64,000 nucleotides of DNA. Source: Paenibacillus sp. JDR-2 (GTDB lineage Bacteria > Bacillota > Bacilli > Paenibacillales > Paenibacillaceae). Made by a program: the position numbers and the translations under genes. Positions 24,962-34,907 of the stretch are shown in pieces. The notes beneath the pieces were generated by a model. The model saw only the letters and a program-made list of their open reading frames with translations, did not search any database and was not told the origin of the DNA. Position 1 is the first letter of the stretch. Each line of letters opens with the position of its first letter. The stretch lies in NCBI RefSeq assembly GCF_000023585.1, contig NC_012914.1, positions 2,116,001 through 2,180,000 on the forward strand, read 5' to 3'.

Positions 24962-26128
24962 ATGAATCGTGTTGTTATTTACGTCTTGATGATTGCGGTA
25001 TTTTTTACAGCCACCTCGGAGCTGGTGATTGCCGGAATCTTGAATGTGTTAGCCGTTCAAATGAATATATCGGTAAGCTTGGCAGGCCAGTTGATCACGG
25101 TTTATTCTTTGGCTTTTGCGATTGGCACGCCGGTGATTATCGCATTATCCGCCCGAATACCGCGAAAAAGACTATTGCTCCTCGCTATAGTCGTATTCAT
25201 AGCCGGCAATATTCTGTCTATAGTAAGCACGGATTTCATGGTTTTAATGGCAGCGCGGATGCTGCTTGGGGTAAGCTCCGGCGTTTTTATCGTGGCAGCG
25301 TTTAGCGCTGCGGCCAAGGTGGTGCCGGTTGAAAAAATCGGCAGCGCGATCGGAACGATTATTCTCGGATTCAGCAGCGCAATGATTTTGGGCGTTCCGC
25401 TAGGCGTTGCTTTGACGAATATGTACAGCTGGCAGACGATTTTTTTGTTCCTTGGCATAGGCGGCGTTGTGATCCTTATTGGTCTTGCTCTGTTGCTTCC
25501 GCAAATCGAGGGGGATGCTCCGGTTCCCTTCAAGCAGCAAGCGGGGGTACTAGCTAATCCGGTTATCTTCTACGCCTTGCTGCTTGTGTTGTTCAGAGAA
25601 GCGGGCAACTCGTTGATGTTCACGTATATTGCTTCATTCCTTGGCGACATTCTTCATAGAAGCTCCGCGGAAATTGGCCTTATGATGCTGCTGTTCGGGC
25701 TAGCCGGTGCGGTTGGCTCCAGAATCGGGGGCTCTGCCGTAGATAAATGGGGTAGCGCCAAATTAATACTGATTGGTGTCACGATTCATGTAATCGCGCT
25801 GTTGCTGCTGCCGCTGGCCGTTCATTCCTTCCCGGTTGCCATCACCTTGTTATCGCTATGGATCATGTCGATGTTTACCTTAGGGCCTGCGACACAGACT
25901 TACTTCATCGAGCGTGCTCCGCAAGCATCGAATCTGATTATCAGCTTGAATATTTCCGTCACTCAGGTCGGCATCGCCGCAGGAGCCAGCGTCGGCGGCC
26001 TGGTCGTCAATTGGCAAGATACCGTCCTCTATAATCCATTGGCCGCCGGTTTGGTCCTCATCCTAGCTCTTGCCTCAGCCGCTGTATCTATCCGCAAAAG
26101 CCGGCAAAAGCACATAAGCCGCCTTTAA
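24962..26128 (+). CDS. MFS drug/metabolite exporter (DHA1 family)
   Basis: 388 residues, 12 predicted TM segments. The RARG-like loop after TM2 (ARIPRKRLL) and the GVPLGVAL motif in TM5 mark a DHA1-type drug:H+ antiporter of the YdhP/AraJ kind. It is monocistronic, with its own promoter and terminator, apparently under the adjacent HxlR regulator. The substrate is unknown. Confidence 0.88.
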   Translation: MNRVVIYVLMIAVFFTATSELVIAGILNVLAVQMNISVSLAGQLITVYSLAFAIGTPVIIALSARIPRKRLLLLAIVVFIAGNILSIVSTDFMVLMAARMLLGVSSGVFIVAAFSAAAKVVPVEKIGSAIGTIILGFSSAMILGVPLGVALTNMYSWQTIFLFLGIGGVVILIGLALLLPQIEGDAPVPFKQQAGVLANPVIFYALLLVLFREAGNSLMFTYIASFLGDILHRSSAEIGLMMLLFGLAGAVGSRIGGSAVDKWGSAKLILIGVTIHVIALLLLPLAVHSFPVAITLLSLWIMSMFTLGPATQTYFIERAPQASNLIISLNISVTQVGIAAGASVGGLVVNWQDTVLYNPLAAGLVLILALASAAVSIRKSRQKHISRL

Positions 26129-26133
26129 AAATA

Positions 26134-26170
26134 GCCGTGCGGATCTATACCGCACGGCCTCGTTTTATTC
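26134..26170 (+). terminator. Terminator of the MFS gene
   Basis: GCCGTGCGG (26134-26142) and CCGCACGGC (26150-26158) form a 9-bp stem followed by a T-rich tail. Confidence 0.85.
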
Positions 26171-26177
26171 TCCCCCA

Positions 26178-26370
26178 ACTAAGGTTAAATGCAGGCGGAT
26201 TATTTGAATGATTCTGTAGAAACGAAGTGGTCGCTTTTGTGAGGGGATTCCAATCCTATTGGAATAGTTCCAAGGAATCCCCGAGCAATGGCGATCGGAA
26301 GAACATTCAAATACGCAGCTTGCACATATACCGTCCATCCACCTCATTCAAATGCGGAGCATGCACTATA
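26178..26370. repeat. MITE-like dispersed repeat, copy B (inverted), with a duplicated end
   Basis: The core 26204-26305 is the reverse complement of copy A at 23.7 kb, with about six differences. GGTTAA near 26183 matches the terminal motif of copy A. The right end is duplicated as two direct repeats, ATTCAAATACGCAGCTTGCA (26305-) and ATTCAAATGCGGAGCATGCA (26346-). It lies between the MFS terminator and the AraC gene. Confidence 0.7.
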
Positions 26371-26378
26371 ACTGTTCA

Positions 26379-27242
26379 TCACCCTCTACCATGCAAAGCC
26401 TTATACTCCGACGGCGTGCATTTCTTATACGTCTTGAACACCCGGTTAAACGTCGGCAGACTTCCGAAGCCCGACCTCATCGCAACCTCCATAATCGACA
26501 GATTCGGATCGGTCAATAGCTTCTCTGCATGCATAATGCGATGCTGAATTAGGTAGTCGTAATAGGACAATCCCATATACAGCTTGAACATGCGCGTGAA
26601 ATGATACTTGCTGAAGCCGGACAGTTCGGCAAGCTCCTCTACGCGAATATCCTCCGTGCAGCGCTCGTTCATATAGTTGCAAACCTGCAAAAATTTATCG
26701 ATATATTTATGCTGCTTATGGCTCTTGGTACGCGGAAAACGGCGCTCTTCGTGCATAAAGTTACGGCCCAGAGCGACAAAGAAAGAGATGAGCTTGGCAT
26801 ATGTCGAGGCCTCCTTCAGCATCGTATGGCTGAAATATTCGTTCACCAGCTCGAGCAGCATTGGCCTTAACAAGCCGTGCAGCTCTTTATTTTGCTCTGC
26901 CGTAATCAACAGGCAAGGGCGGAGCAAATGAAAGGTAGAGTCAAAGCCGTTTAGAGCGTACAGCAGCGAGCAGTCGAACTGAAGAATAAGTCTTGTCCCG
27001 GACTCCGGGGCAAAGATCTCGTGAAGCTCGCCCGGAGGCAGGACCAAGATATCGTTCGGATAGAGGACATGCTTTGTCTCATTCACTATAACGGTGTAAA
27101 TGTTTTCGAACGGCATGATGACTTCCACAGCGGTATGCCAGTGAATCGGATAGTTTTCGACTTCTTTGTTCAAATAAATGCGCAATCCGGGATGTTCACC
27201 GTAGGATACCGTTTCTTTGGCTCCGTTAAGAATGGGGATCAT
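26379..27242 (-). CDS. AraC-family transcriptional regulator
   Basis: 287 residues: an N-terminal cupin-like sensing domain (IHWHTAVEVIMPF, PPGELHEIF) and a C-terminal AraC HTH pair (~residues 185-285; VEELAELSGFSKYHFTRMFK and EVAMRSGFGSLPTFNRVFK). GAGGAAG precedes ATG 27242. It is divergent from the sugar ABC operon at 27539 and is its probable activator. No membrane segments, so it senses a cytoplasmic sugar. Confidence 0.92.
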   Translation of the reverse strand: MIPILNGAKETVSYGEHPGLRIYLNKEVENYPIHWHTAVEVIMPFENIYTVIVNETKHVLYPNDILVLPPGELHEIFAPESGTRLILQFDCSLLYALNGFDSTFHLLRPCLLITAEQNKELHGLLRPMLLELVNEYFSHTMLKEASTYAKLISFFVALGRNFMHEERRFPRTKSHKQHKYIDKFLQVCNYMNERCTEDIRVEELAELSGFSKYHFTRMFKLYMGLSYYDYLIQHRIMHAEKLLTDPNLSIMEVAMRSGFGSLPTFNRVFKTYKKCTPSEYKALHGRG

Positions 27243-27343
27243 GCATCACTCTTCCTCTCTGGTTGGTAACTAATCAGATAATGGCATCCTCGTCTAATAA
27301 AATCAATAAGTCTATCAAAAAAGGCAATATTTGATTGGTTGAA

Positions 27344-27489
27344 AGCTATATTTACGAAGAGCGGCCTATCAAATAAAGCTATAATGAAGCCAATGAAAGC
27401 GAATACATTTGTCGGTAAATGACTTCTAATTTGCATTATTTCATTATGAGGTCCACATGACCATACGACTAAAGTAGTTAAATATAGCT
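27344..27489. promoter_or_regulatory. Paired inverted sites in the AraC/ABC divergent spacer
   Basis: AGCTATATTTA (27344-27354) and its exact reverse complement TAAATATAGCT (27479-27489) lie 124 bp apart, with a partial copy AGCTATAATGA near 27378. They bracket the promoter region and could support AraC binding with looping. The 296-bp spacer otherwise holds only A+T-rich promoter-like sequence. Confidence 0.45.
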
Positions 27490-27538
27490 ATTTTTAATCG
27501 GTCAGTAGACGAAATGGACTAGAGGAGAGTGGAGATAA

Positions 27539-28468
27539 ATGGAAGGCTCAAGCAAGGTATTGGATGTTACGCCACTTTGGAAGCATGTCAGAAAAGAGTG
27601 GAAGCTGTATTCCTTTCTCGTTATTCCCGTCATCTATTTTCTCATTTTCAAGTACGCTCCCATGATTGGAAATGTAATCGCTTTCCGGAAATATCGGGGC
27701 GGGCCAAACTTTCTTGGCATGGAATGGGTAGGGCTGCAGTACTTCCGGATGTTTATGAAGGATCCAACCTTCTGGCGGGCGTTCTGGAACAATATTTTCT
27801 TAAGCGTTGCTTATCTGATTATCCGATTCCCGTTAACCTTGATCTTTGCGCTCCTGATCAACGAGATCAGAAGGCTGAAGCTGAAAAAATTCGTTCAGAC
27901 CGTATCCTACCTCCCGCATTTTATCTCAATGGTAATTCTGGCAGGTATGGTAAAAGAAATGCTTTCCGTATCGGGTCCGATTAACGCGCTGCTTGGCCAT
28001 TTCGGCGTCGAACCGATTCAGTTCATCTCGCTGCCGCAATGGTTCTCGACCATTTATGTGTCTTCCGGCATCTGGCAGGGACTTGGATGGGGCACCATCT
28101 TGTACCTTGCAGCTATGACAGGGATCAATACGGAGCTTTATGAGGCAGCGCGGATTGACGGCGCCAGCCGGTTCAGACTTGCATGGCATGTCACGATTCC
28201 GGGTATCTTGCCTACGATTATGACGCTTCTCGTTCTTGATATCGGCGGTATTATGGGCTCCAACTTTGAAAAAATCTTGCTCCTGTACAACCCGCTTACT
28301 TATGAAACGGCGGACGTTATCTCGACCTACGTATACCGGATGGGTATTACAAACGCGAACTTCAGCTATGCAACCGCTGTCGGCTTGTTCGAAGGGGTTA
28401 TCGGTCTGATCCTGGTAACGACAGCGAACGCAATTTCGAAAAAAACGACGAAATCAAGTCTGTGGTAG
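27539..28468 (+). CDS. LplB-like sugar ABC permease (second transporter)
   Basis: 309 residues, six TM segments; the N-terminal VIPVIYFLIFKYAPMIGNV and EAA loop YEAARIDGASRFRLAWHVTIP identify an LplB-type permease. GGAG at 27531-27534 precedes ATG 27539. It is the first gene of the operon permease-permease-binding protein, opposite the AraC regulator. Confidence 0.92.
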   Translation: MEGSSKVLDVTPLWKHVRKEWKLYSFLVIPVIYFLIFKYAPMIGNVIAFRKYRGGPNFLGMEWVGLQYFRMFMKDPTFWRAFWNNIFLSVAYLIIRFPLTLIFALLINEIRRLKLKKFVQTVSYLPHFISMVILAGMVKEMLSVSGPINALLGHFGVEPIQFISLPQWFSTIYVSSGIWQGLGWGTILYLAAMTGINTELYEAARIDGASRFRLAWHVTIPGILPTIMTLLVLDIGGIMGSNFEKILLLYNPLTYETADVISTYVYRMGITNANFSYATAVGLFEGVIGLILVTTANAISKKTTKSSLW

Positions 28469-28478
28469 GAAGGAAGTG

Positions 28479-29357
28479 TTGAGCGTGAAAGCAACTCCAG
28501 GTTCTCGCATCTTTAACGGCGTAAACGCTTTGATCATGACCGTAGTTGTCCTCTTTACCTTATATCCTTTCGTTTATCTGGTTGCGCAGTCCTTCAGCTC
28601 CGAGGCTGCCGTCTATGCGGGGAAGGTAACGTTTTATCCTGTAGATTTCACTACGCTTACTTATAATGTCATCCTGAGCAAGCCGGATTTCTTCCGCTAT
28701 TACGGCAATACGATATTGTACGCGGTAGTCGGCACCCTCATCGCCGTATCGGCGACAGCCGTTATGGCGTATCCGCTCTCAAAGGAAAAACTTCGTCTTA
28801 ACAAGTTCTTTATCCCGTTTGTCTTATTCACCATGTACTTCGGCGGCGGTCTTATCCCGAATTACATTCTCGTAGCCAAAACGCTGGATATGCGCAACAC
28901 GATTTGGGCTCTTGTTATTCCCGGTGCGATCAGCGCCTTTAACGTTATATTGATGAAAACCTTTTTCGCAAGTCTTCCTAATGAGCTTGAGGAATCAGCC
29001 AAAGTGGACGGACTTGATGTCTATGGCATCTTCCTTAGAATTACGCTTCCATTATCGAAGCCGATTCTGGCAACCATGCTCTTATTTGTTATCGTAGGGA
29101 TCTGGAACAGCTGGTTTGATGCTTCGTTGTACCTGCAGTCGAAGGAGAAGTGGCCTGTAGCCTTATATTTGCGGCAAGTTATTGAAACGGCGATCAGCCC
29201 GGCCGAACTGGGAGCAAGCGCGGAGCAAACGACGCAGATTGCGGCTACGGTTAAATCGGCTGCGATGGTATTGACTTCGCTTCCTATGATTTGTATCTAT
29301 CCTTTTGTACAGAAATATTTCGTGCAAGGCATGATGATTGGCGCTGTGAAAGGGTAA
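28479..29357 (+). CDS. YtcP-like sugar ABC permease (second transporter)
   Basis: About 292 residues, six TM segments with EAA loop EESAKVDGLDVYGIFLRITLPLS. The start is uncertain among GTG 28476, TTG 28479 and GTG 28485; the ribosome site GGAAGGAAG overlaps the first, and TTG 28479 (MSVKATPG) is taken. It partners the preceding permease and the following lipoprotein. Confidence 0.9.
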   Translation: MSVKATPGSRIFNGVNALIMTVVVLFTLYPFVYLVAQSFSSEAAVYAGKVTFYPVDFTTLTYNVILSKPDFFRYYGNTILYAVVGTLIAVSATAVMAYPLSKEKLRLNKFFIPFVLFTMYFGGGLIPNYILVAKTLDMRNTIWALVIPGAISAFNVILMKTFFASLPNELEESAKVDGLDVYGIFLRITLPLSKPILATMLLFVIVGIWNSWFDASLYLQSKEKWPVALYLRQVIETAISPAELGASAEQTTQIAATVKSAAMVLTSLPMICIYPFVQKYFVQGMMIGAVKG

Positions 29358-29430
29358 GACGCGATATAACCGGAACGGCCGTAAGGCAAGTTCTGTTATA
29401 TAAATGTAATTATTAAAAGGGAGGCACGGC

Positions 29431-31119
29431 ATGAAAAGATTCAGTAGAGCAATGGGATTGATTTTATCGGTTATCATGGTTATGTTTGTCATGGCGGCAT
29501 GCAGCGGGAACAATAATGGAAAGCCCAGCAACAGTTCCGCTTCACCTGAAGAATCTGCAGCAACAACGGGGAATGCTACGGCATCGGATAAACCTGCAGA
29601 GGATTACGCATACGGCGAGGACGTAACGTTCCACTCGAATGAGCCGGTAAAGTACTCCATGATGTTCAGCGACAACGAGGGCTATCCTTACAAAAAAGAC
29701 TGGAGAATCTGGAGCGCGATTCAAGAGAAAACAAACGTATCTTTTGACTTGTCGGTTGTAGCAAGAACGGAATACGAAAACCAAAAATCGCTCCTCGTAA
29801 ACAGCGGCGATGCTCCGTATATCATCCCTAAAACGTATGATGAATCCGCATTCGTTGCAGGCGGACAAATCGTTCCGATCAGCGATTATGTGCAATATAT
29901 GCCTAACTATCAAAAAGCGGTAAAAGCTTGGGGCATGGAAGATGACCTGAAAGCGAAAATGCAAGCTAACGGTAAGTACTATGTTCTTCCCGGTATGTGG
30001 GAAGAACCGGGCGGCGGCTACTCGTTCGTTATCCGTAAAGATATTTTCGAGAAAGCCGGCGTAGACCTGTCCAAGGAAACGAGCTGGACGTACGAAGATT
30101 TCTACGCGGCTATGAAGAAGGTTAAAGAATTTACGGGCGCTAAATACGTATTCTCCGATCAGTCCAAAGGCGAATCGACTTTGAACATCGCAGCTGTAGA
30201 ATATGGAGTAACTGCCGGTTGGGGTAAAGCAAACGGCATGCGCTTTAACCAGGATTCGAAGCAATTCGAATTCGCTGACAATACACAAGAGTTCAAAGAC
30301 TATGTTTCGTACTTCAATAAGCTGATTACGGAAGGCATCATGGATCCGGAATCGTTCACGCAAGAAGACGATGCAGCAAAAGCGAAGTTCTATAAAGGTG
30401 ATACTTACGTTATCAATGCTAACTATCAAGTATTCACGGATATCCAAACAAAGATGGAAGATCCAAATGCGGAGCTGATGATTATCACGCCTCCAGGTGG
30501 TCCTAAAGGCCAGCTGCAAGTTGAAAACTCCCGTCTTGAGAACGGCATTATGATCAGTGAGAACGCTTTGAAAGAGCTAGGCGAAGAGAAATTTATTGAA
30601 ATGCTTCGTTTCGTTGACTGGCTCTGGTACTCCGATGAAGGTCAAACACTCAGCCTGTGGGGTGTAGAGGGCGAGACTTACACGAAGGACGCGAGCGGTA
30701 AAATTACGCTTAATCCGGATATTACTTACAACGGCATGAACCCTACGGCAACGAAAAAATTGAACGCAGACTACGGTTTCGGCGGGGGCGTATTCGCGTA
30801 CGGCGGTACTACGAAGCTCAGACAGTCCAAAATGACAGACGGTGAAATCGACTTCAACAACCGCATTCTGAACAACCGTACGGCTCGTCCGGTTGCACCG
30901 CCAATTATGGCTTCTGCGGACGAAAGCGAACAGTTGAACCTGATCTCGAAGCCTCTTATGGACTATGTAAGCACGATGACGCTCAAATTCATCACGGGCC
31001 AAGAGAAGATCGACAACTTCGACAGCTATGTGAAACAAACGCAAGCGAACGGCAGCGACCGTTACGCGCAAATGGCTAACGACATCTTTAATAAAACGAA
31101 GAGTGTTCTTGGCTACTAA
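29431..31119 (+). CDS. Sugar ABC transporter substrate-binding lipoprotein (second transporter)
   Basis: 562 residues. The signal peptide has lipobox MAAC (cysteine near residue 24), then a Ser/Ala/Thr-rich linker (~25-55), then a large family-1 solute-binding domain. It is only distantly similar to the two binding proteins at 18.5 and 20.2 kb. GGGAGG precedes ATG 29431. It is last in its operon and followed by a long hairpin terminator. The ligand is unknown. Confidence 0.92.
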   Translation: MKRFSRAMGLILSVIMVMFVMAACSGNNNGKPSNSSASPEESAATTGNATASDKPAEDYAYGEDVTFHSNEPVKYSMMFSDNEGYPYKKDWRIWSAIQEKTNVSFDLSVVARTEYENQKSLLVNSGDAPYIIPKTYDESAFVAGGQIVPISDYVQYMPNYQKAVKAWGMEDDLKAKMQANGKYYVLPGMWEEPGGGYSFVIRKDIFEKAGVDLSKETSWTYEDFYAAMKKVKEFTGAKYVFSDQSKGESTLNIAAVEYGVTAGWGKANGMRFNQDSKQFEFADNTQEFKDYVSYFNKLITEGIMDPESFTQEDDAAKAKFYKGDTYVINANYQVFTDIQTKMEDPNAELMIITPPGGPKGQLQVENSRLENGIMISENALKELGEEKFIEMLRFVDWLWYSDEGQTLSLWGVEGETYTKDASGKITLNPDITYNGMNPTATKKLNADYGFGGGVFAYGGTTKLRQSKMTDGEIDFNNRILNNRTARPVAPPIMASADESEQLNLISKPLMDYVSTMTLKFITGQEKIDNFDSYVKQTQANGSDRYAQMANDIFNKTKSVLGY

Positions 31120-31130
31120 ACCATAAAAAC

Positions 31131-31173
31131 AATAAGGGCTAGATGAACCTGAACGGTTCGTCTAGCCCTTATG
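31131..31173. terminator. Bidirectional terminator between sugar ABC operon and pst operon
   Basis: ATAAGGGCTAGA-T-GAACC and GGTTC-G-TCTAGCCCTTAT form a ~17-bp hairpin with one mismatch. T-rich sequence follows on the minus strand, which suits the end of pstB. Confidence 0.8.
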
Positions 31174-31188
31174 TGATATGCCGCTTCA

Positions 31189-31947
31189 TTAACCGAAACG
31201 GCCAGTAATGTAGTCATTAGTCCGTTGATGCGTAGGATTAGTGAAAATCGTTTCCGTTTTATCGTATTCAACCACATGACCGTTCAGGAAGAAGGCGGTT
31301 TTGTCGGATACGCGCGCTGCCTGATGCATGTTATGGGTAACGATAACGATGCTGTAATCCTGCTTCAGCTCCGAGATCAGCTCTTCGATCTTGGAGGTCG
31401 AGATCGGATCAAGCGCGGAAGCGGGTTCGTCCATCAGAATGACATCCGGTCTAACCGCAATCGTGCGTGCAATACAAAGACGCTGCTGCTGTCCGCCGGA
31501 TAAAGCCAAAGCGGATTTGTGAAGACGGTCTTTGGTTTCTTCCCAGATCGCGGCTTTCCGCAGGGATTGTTCAACAAGCTCATCCAGCTGCTTCTTGTTC
31601 TTAATGCCGTGATAACGGGGGCCAAAAGCGATATTCTCGTAAATCGATTTGTGGAACGGGTTAGGACGCTGCCATACCATTCCGATTTTTTTGCGAAGTG
31701 CTACGACATCCGTTTCCGTGCCGCTGATCTTCTGCTCTTTCAGCCAGATATCACCGGTAACACGGCAAGACGGGATCAGATCGTTCATCCGATTCAAGCT
31801 TCTGAGGAAGGTTGATTTGCCGCAGCCGGAAGGACCAATTAAGGCAGTGACTTCTTTTTCGGCGAAATCAAGCGAGACGTCATGAACGGCATGCTTTTCT
31901 CCGTAGTGAACATTCAATTGTTTGGCGGCCAATGCGATTTCTGTCAT
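31189..31947 (-). CDS. pstB: Phosphate ABC transporter ATP-binding protein
   Basis: 252 residues with Walker [10 protein letters not shown], signature LSGGQQQRL, and DEPASALDP, plus the RPNPF motif typical of PstB. ATG 31947 follows AAAGGAG; a longer in-frame frame upstream overlaps pstA and lacks a site. It energises phosphate uptake through PstAC. No phoU follows in the window. Confidence 0.95.
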   Translation of the reverse strand: MTEIALAAKQLNVHYGEKHAVHDVSLDFAEKEVTALIGPSGCGKSTFLRSLNRMNDLIPSCRVTGDIWLKEQKISGTETDVVALRKKIGMVWQRPNPFHKSIYENIAFGPRYHGIKNKKQLDELVEQSLRKAAIWEETKDRLHKSALALSGGQQQRLCIARTIAVRPDVILMDEPASALDPISTSKIEELISELKQDYSIVIVTHNMHQAARVSDKTAFFLNGHVVEYDKTETIFTNPTHQRTNDYITGRFG

Positions 31948-31963
31948 GCTCTCTACTCCTTTC

Positions 31964-32851
31964 CTATTTCGAAGCCGTGAATCTATTATGCATATAACGT
32001 CCAAGCGCTCTTGCGCCAAGGTTGAAAAGCAGTACCGTAATGATCAGCACGGCCGAAGCGCCTGCCGCGATTTGCGTAGCATCGGGTGCAAGACCTTCCG
32101 AGTTCACCTTCCAGATGTGAACGGCGAGAGTTTCGGCCGGACGCATAGGGTTAAGCGGCGAAGCGGTATGGAGCGGATTCCAGTCTGAGAAATCAAGACG
32201 CGGGCTGCTCATGCCGGCGGTGAACAGAAGCGCTGCTGCTTCGCCGAAGATCCGGCCGGCGGCCAGAATCGAACCGGAAAGCACGATTGGCAGGGCAATC
32301 GGAAGCTGAACCGAGCGGATGGTTTTCCATTTGGAAATACCAAGCGCAAGACTTGCTTCCTTCTGCTGAAGCGGTACGCTGCGGAGACCTTGCTCGGTAA
32401 TCCGCACCATCAGCGGCAGGTTAAAGATCGTCAGCGCGATTGCGCCGGATAGCAGGGAGAAGCCCAGGTTGAATTTATTAACGATGACAAGAAGGCCGAA
32501 CAAACCAACGATAATCGAAGGGAAGGAAGACAATACTTCGACGACCAGACGAATCGCGGAAGTGATTTTGCCTGCTTTTGCGTATTCGCTCATATAAATA
32601 CCTGCGCCGATGCCAAGCGGCACGGTAATAATCATCGTAAGTACTAGCAGGAACAGCGAGTTGAAGAGCTGTGGACCAATACCGCCGCCTTTGCGGATGG
32701 TTTCCGGCGGGGAAGTCAGGAAGTGCCAGCTGATATGGCCAAGTCCACGGAACAAAATGTAGCCCAAAAGTCCGAGCAGGGCGAGAGCGATTAAGCCCGT
32801 GATGAAAATAATAATGCCGGTTGCGATTTTATCTACTGTTTTGGCACTCAT
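31964..32851 (-). CDS. pstA: Phosphate ABC transporter permease
   Basis: 295 residues, six TM segments, with the PstA-type motif [13 protein letters not shown] and EAA-like loop [20 protein letters not shown]. The start ATG 32851 overlaps the pstC stop (ATGA), so PstC and PstA are translationally coupled. Confidence 0.95.
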   Translation of the reverse strand: MSAKTVDKIATGIIIFITGLIALALLGLLGYILFRGLGHISWHFLTSPPETIRKGGGIGPQLFNSLFLLVLTMIITVPLGIGAGIYMSEYAKAGKITSAIRLVVEVLSSFPSIIVGLFGLLVIVNKFNLGFSLLSGAIALTIFNLPLMVRITEQGLRSVPLQQKEASLALGISKWKTIRSVQLPIALPIVLSGSILAAGRIFGEAAALLFTAGMSSPRLDFSDWNPLHTASPLNPMRPAETLAVHIWKVNSEGLAPDATQIAAGASAVLIITVLLFNLGARALGRYMHNRFTASK

Positions 32852-33750
32852 AGCTTCTTCCTTCCTTCCAGCCAGCGAATGATAAAGACGAATACAAAGG
32901 TCATAAGCATCAGAATTAATGCAAGCGACCACAAGGCGTTATTTTGAACGGAGCCCATCGCCGTATTGCCCATGCTAAGCGTAATGGCGCTGGTCAGCGT
33001 TGAAGTCGATTCGAATAGGGAATGCGGGATATGCGGCGCGTTGCCGATAACCATTTGCACGGCTAAGGCTTCGCCAAATGCTCTCGCAATACCAAGTACG
33101 ATACCTGTCATTTGCGCGGGAAGCGTAGTAGGCAGGACAATGCGATATATCGTTTGCCAACGGGTTGCGCCAAGTGCGTAGGAGCCTTCCTTCAGGCCCG
33201 CGGGCAGGGAAGCCAGCGCATCCGTTGCTATAGTCGTAATTGTAGGTAAAATCATAAAGGCGAGCACAATAGCGCCTGCTGCGATCCCGACGCCTTGGCC
33301 AGGGAACAGGTTGCGGAATAATGGAACGATAACGCTTAAACCAACAAATCCGTATACAACGGAAGGAATACCTGCAAGCAGTTCGATAACCGGCTGCATA
33401 AATGTCCGGCCCAACTTCGGAGAGAGCTCAATCATAAATACTGCCGCGCAAAACCCGAGTGGAGCAGCAATGATAGCAGCAAGAATCGATGTGCTGAACG
33501 AACCGAAAATAAATGGCAAGGCGCCAAACAACGCCGGTTCGCCATCCGGTTTCCATTTGAGTCCTGTTAACAAATCCTTTACGTTTACGCCGTTTACGAT
33601 AAAGGTGCTAAGTCCCTTTGAAGCGACGAAGTAAACCATCGAAAAAATGGTGATGATAAGAAACAAGATGCAGATGAATGTATATACTTTGCCAACCCAT
33701 TCCTCCGCAAGATGCGGCGTGGCTACTTCCCGATCATTAGACTTCTTCAT
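32848..33750 (-). CDS. pstC: Phosphate ABC transporter permease
   Basis: 300 residues, six TM segments, with PstC motifs LAGIPSVVYGFVGL and EGSYALGATRWQTIYRIVLP. ATG 33750 follows AAAGGGTGG. It forms the membrane channel with PstA and lies in the Pho-controlled pstSCAB operon. Confidence 0.95.
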   Translation of the reverse strand: MKKSNDREVATPHLAEEWVGKVYTFICILFLIITIFSMVYFVASKGLSTFIVNGVNVKDLLTGLKWKPDGEPALFGALPFIFGSFSTSILAAIIAAPLGFCAAVFMIELSPKLGRTFMQPVIELLAGIPSVVYGFVGLSVIVPLFRNLFPGQGVGIAAGAIVLAFMILPTITTIATDALASLPAGLKEGSYALGATRWQTIYRIVLPTTLPAQMTGIVLGIARAFGEALAVQMVIGNAPHIPHSLFESTSTLTSAITLSMGNTAMGSVQNNALWSLALILMLMTFVFVFIIRWLEGRKKL

Positions 33751-33843
33751 CGCGACCACCCTTTACATAATTAACATGTAGGCATGCAGTCAAGAGACGA
33801 GCTGGCCCGCCTCTTGACTATGCCTTTATTTATTGGAGATTAA

Positions 33844-34779
33844 TTATTTCGTTACTGCGCCTTGAGCATCGCGTTTAACTTCCATTTTGCTTACTGGAAT
33901 GTAGCCCATTTCTACTACGTCGCCTTGGTCGCCTTGAACATCTTCGGATACCATGTAGTCGAGGAATGCTTTAGTAGCTGCATCAGGCTCGCCTTTTGTA
34001 TACATGTGCTCGTAAGCCCATACCGGGTAAGTGCCGTTAGCTACGTTGTCTACATTTGCTTCAACGCCTTCGTACTTAACAGCTGCGATCGAATCGTCCA
34101 GGTAGGACAGAGCCAGGTAACCGATAGCGCCAGGAGTTTCGCTTACGAGCTTCTTAACCGTACCGGAAGCATCTTCTTGGATCGAACCTTGAAGGTCTTC
34201 TGTTTTAGTGCCAAGAGCGAATTTCTCGAAAGTAGCGCGAGTACCGGAGCTTGAAGGACGGTTAACGATTTGGATTTTCGCGTCTTTACCGCCAACGTCT
34301 TTCCAGTTCGTTACTTTGCCAGTGAAGATATCAACCAGTTGTTGTTTAGTCAGAGTGTCAACGCCAACGTCTTTGTTTGTTACGGCAGCCATAGCGACTA
34401 CAGCTACTTGATGGTCAACCAGTTCAGCTGCTTTGTCGGCATCAAGCTTCTCTTCAGCGAATACGTCGGAGTTGCCGATTTGGGCTTGGCCCTCCGATAC
34501 TTGCGTCAGACCAGTACCGCTGCCGCCGCCTTGAACTTGAATCGATACGCCGGAGTTTTTGTCCATGAACTCTTTGGATACTTGGTCAACCAGCGGTTGA
34601 AGAGCTGTAGATCCTGCTGCCAGAATCGAACCGGATACGGAAGCTGTGTTATTTGTTGTTGCATTGTTTGTAGCGGCAGCATTACCATTTTTTGCACCGT
34701 TGTTTGCATTGTTATTGCCGCAAGCTGCGAGCGATAAGGACAATGTCAGTGCCATAGTGACGATCAGAGATTTTTTCAT
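33844..34779 (-). CDS. pstS: Phosphate-binding lipoprotein
   Basis: 311 residues. Signal peptide with lipobox LAAC; an Asn/Ala/Thr-rich linker follows, then the PBP-like domain with the phosphate-contacting motif GSTALQPL and GGGSGTGL. ATG 34779 follows AAGGGGAA. It is first in the pst operon and lies downstream of a clear Pho box. Confidence 0.95.
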   Translation of the reverse strand: MKKSLIVTMALTLSLSLAACGNNNANNGAKNGNAAATNNATTNNTASVSGSILAAGSTALQPLVDQVSKEFMDKNSGVSIQVQGGGSGTGLTQVSEGQAQIGNSDVFAEEKLDADKAAELVDHQVAVVAMAAVTNKDVGVDTLTKQQLVDIFTGKVTNWKDVGGKDAKIQIVNRPSSSGTRATFEKFALGTKTEDLQGSIQEDASGTVKKLVSETPGAIGYLALSYLDDSIAAVKYEGVEANVDNVANGTYPVWAYEHMYTKGEPDAATKAFLDYMVSEDVQGDQGDVVEMGYIPVSKMEVKRDAQGAVTK

Positions 34780-34832
34780 TTGAGTAGGTTCCCCTTCCAA
34801 ACTTTTGTTTTTTTGTTTTGCTTACAAGAGTT

Positions 34833-34886
34833 ATTGTAGTTGGGCTACGTAAACGCAAAACGTTAATCATGTTAACGCAATGTAAA
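34833..34886 (-). promoter_or_regulatory. PhoP box and promoter of pstS
   Basis: On the minus strand TTTACA (34886-34881), TTAACA (34875-34870), TTAACG (34866-34861) and TTTACG (34853-34848) are stacked as near-helical direct repeats, fitting the TT(A/T/C)ACA PhoP consensus. TACAAT (34838-34833) serves as -10. Induction under phosphate starvation is expected. Confidence 0.85.
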
Positions 34887-34907
34887 TTTTTTTGAGAGTT
34901 GTTAACC

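Noticed and set aside
29542..30519. 325-codon minus-strand frame opposite a binding-protein gene
   Set aside because: It mirrors the codon bias of the real gene and has no start signals.
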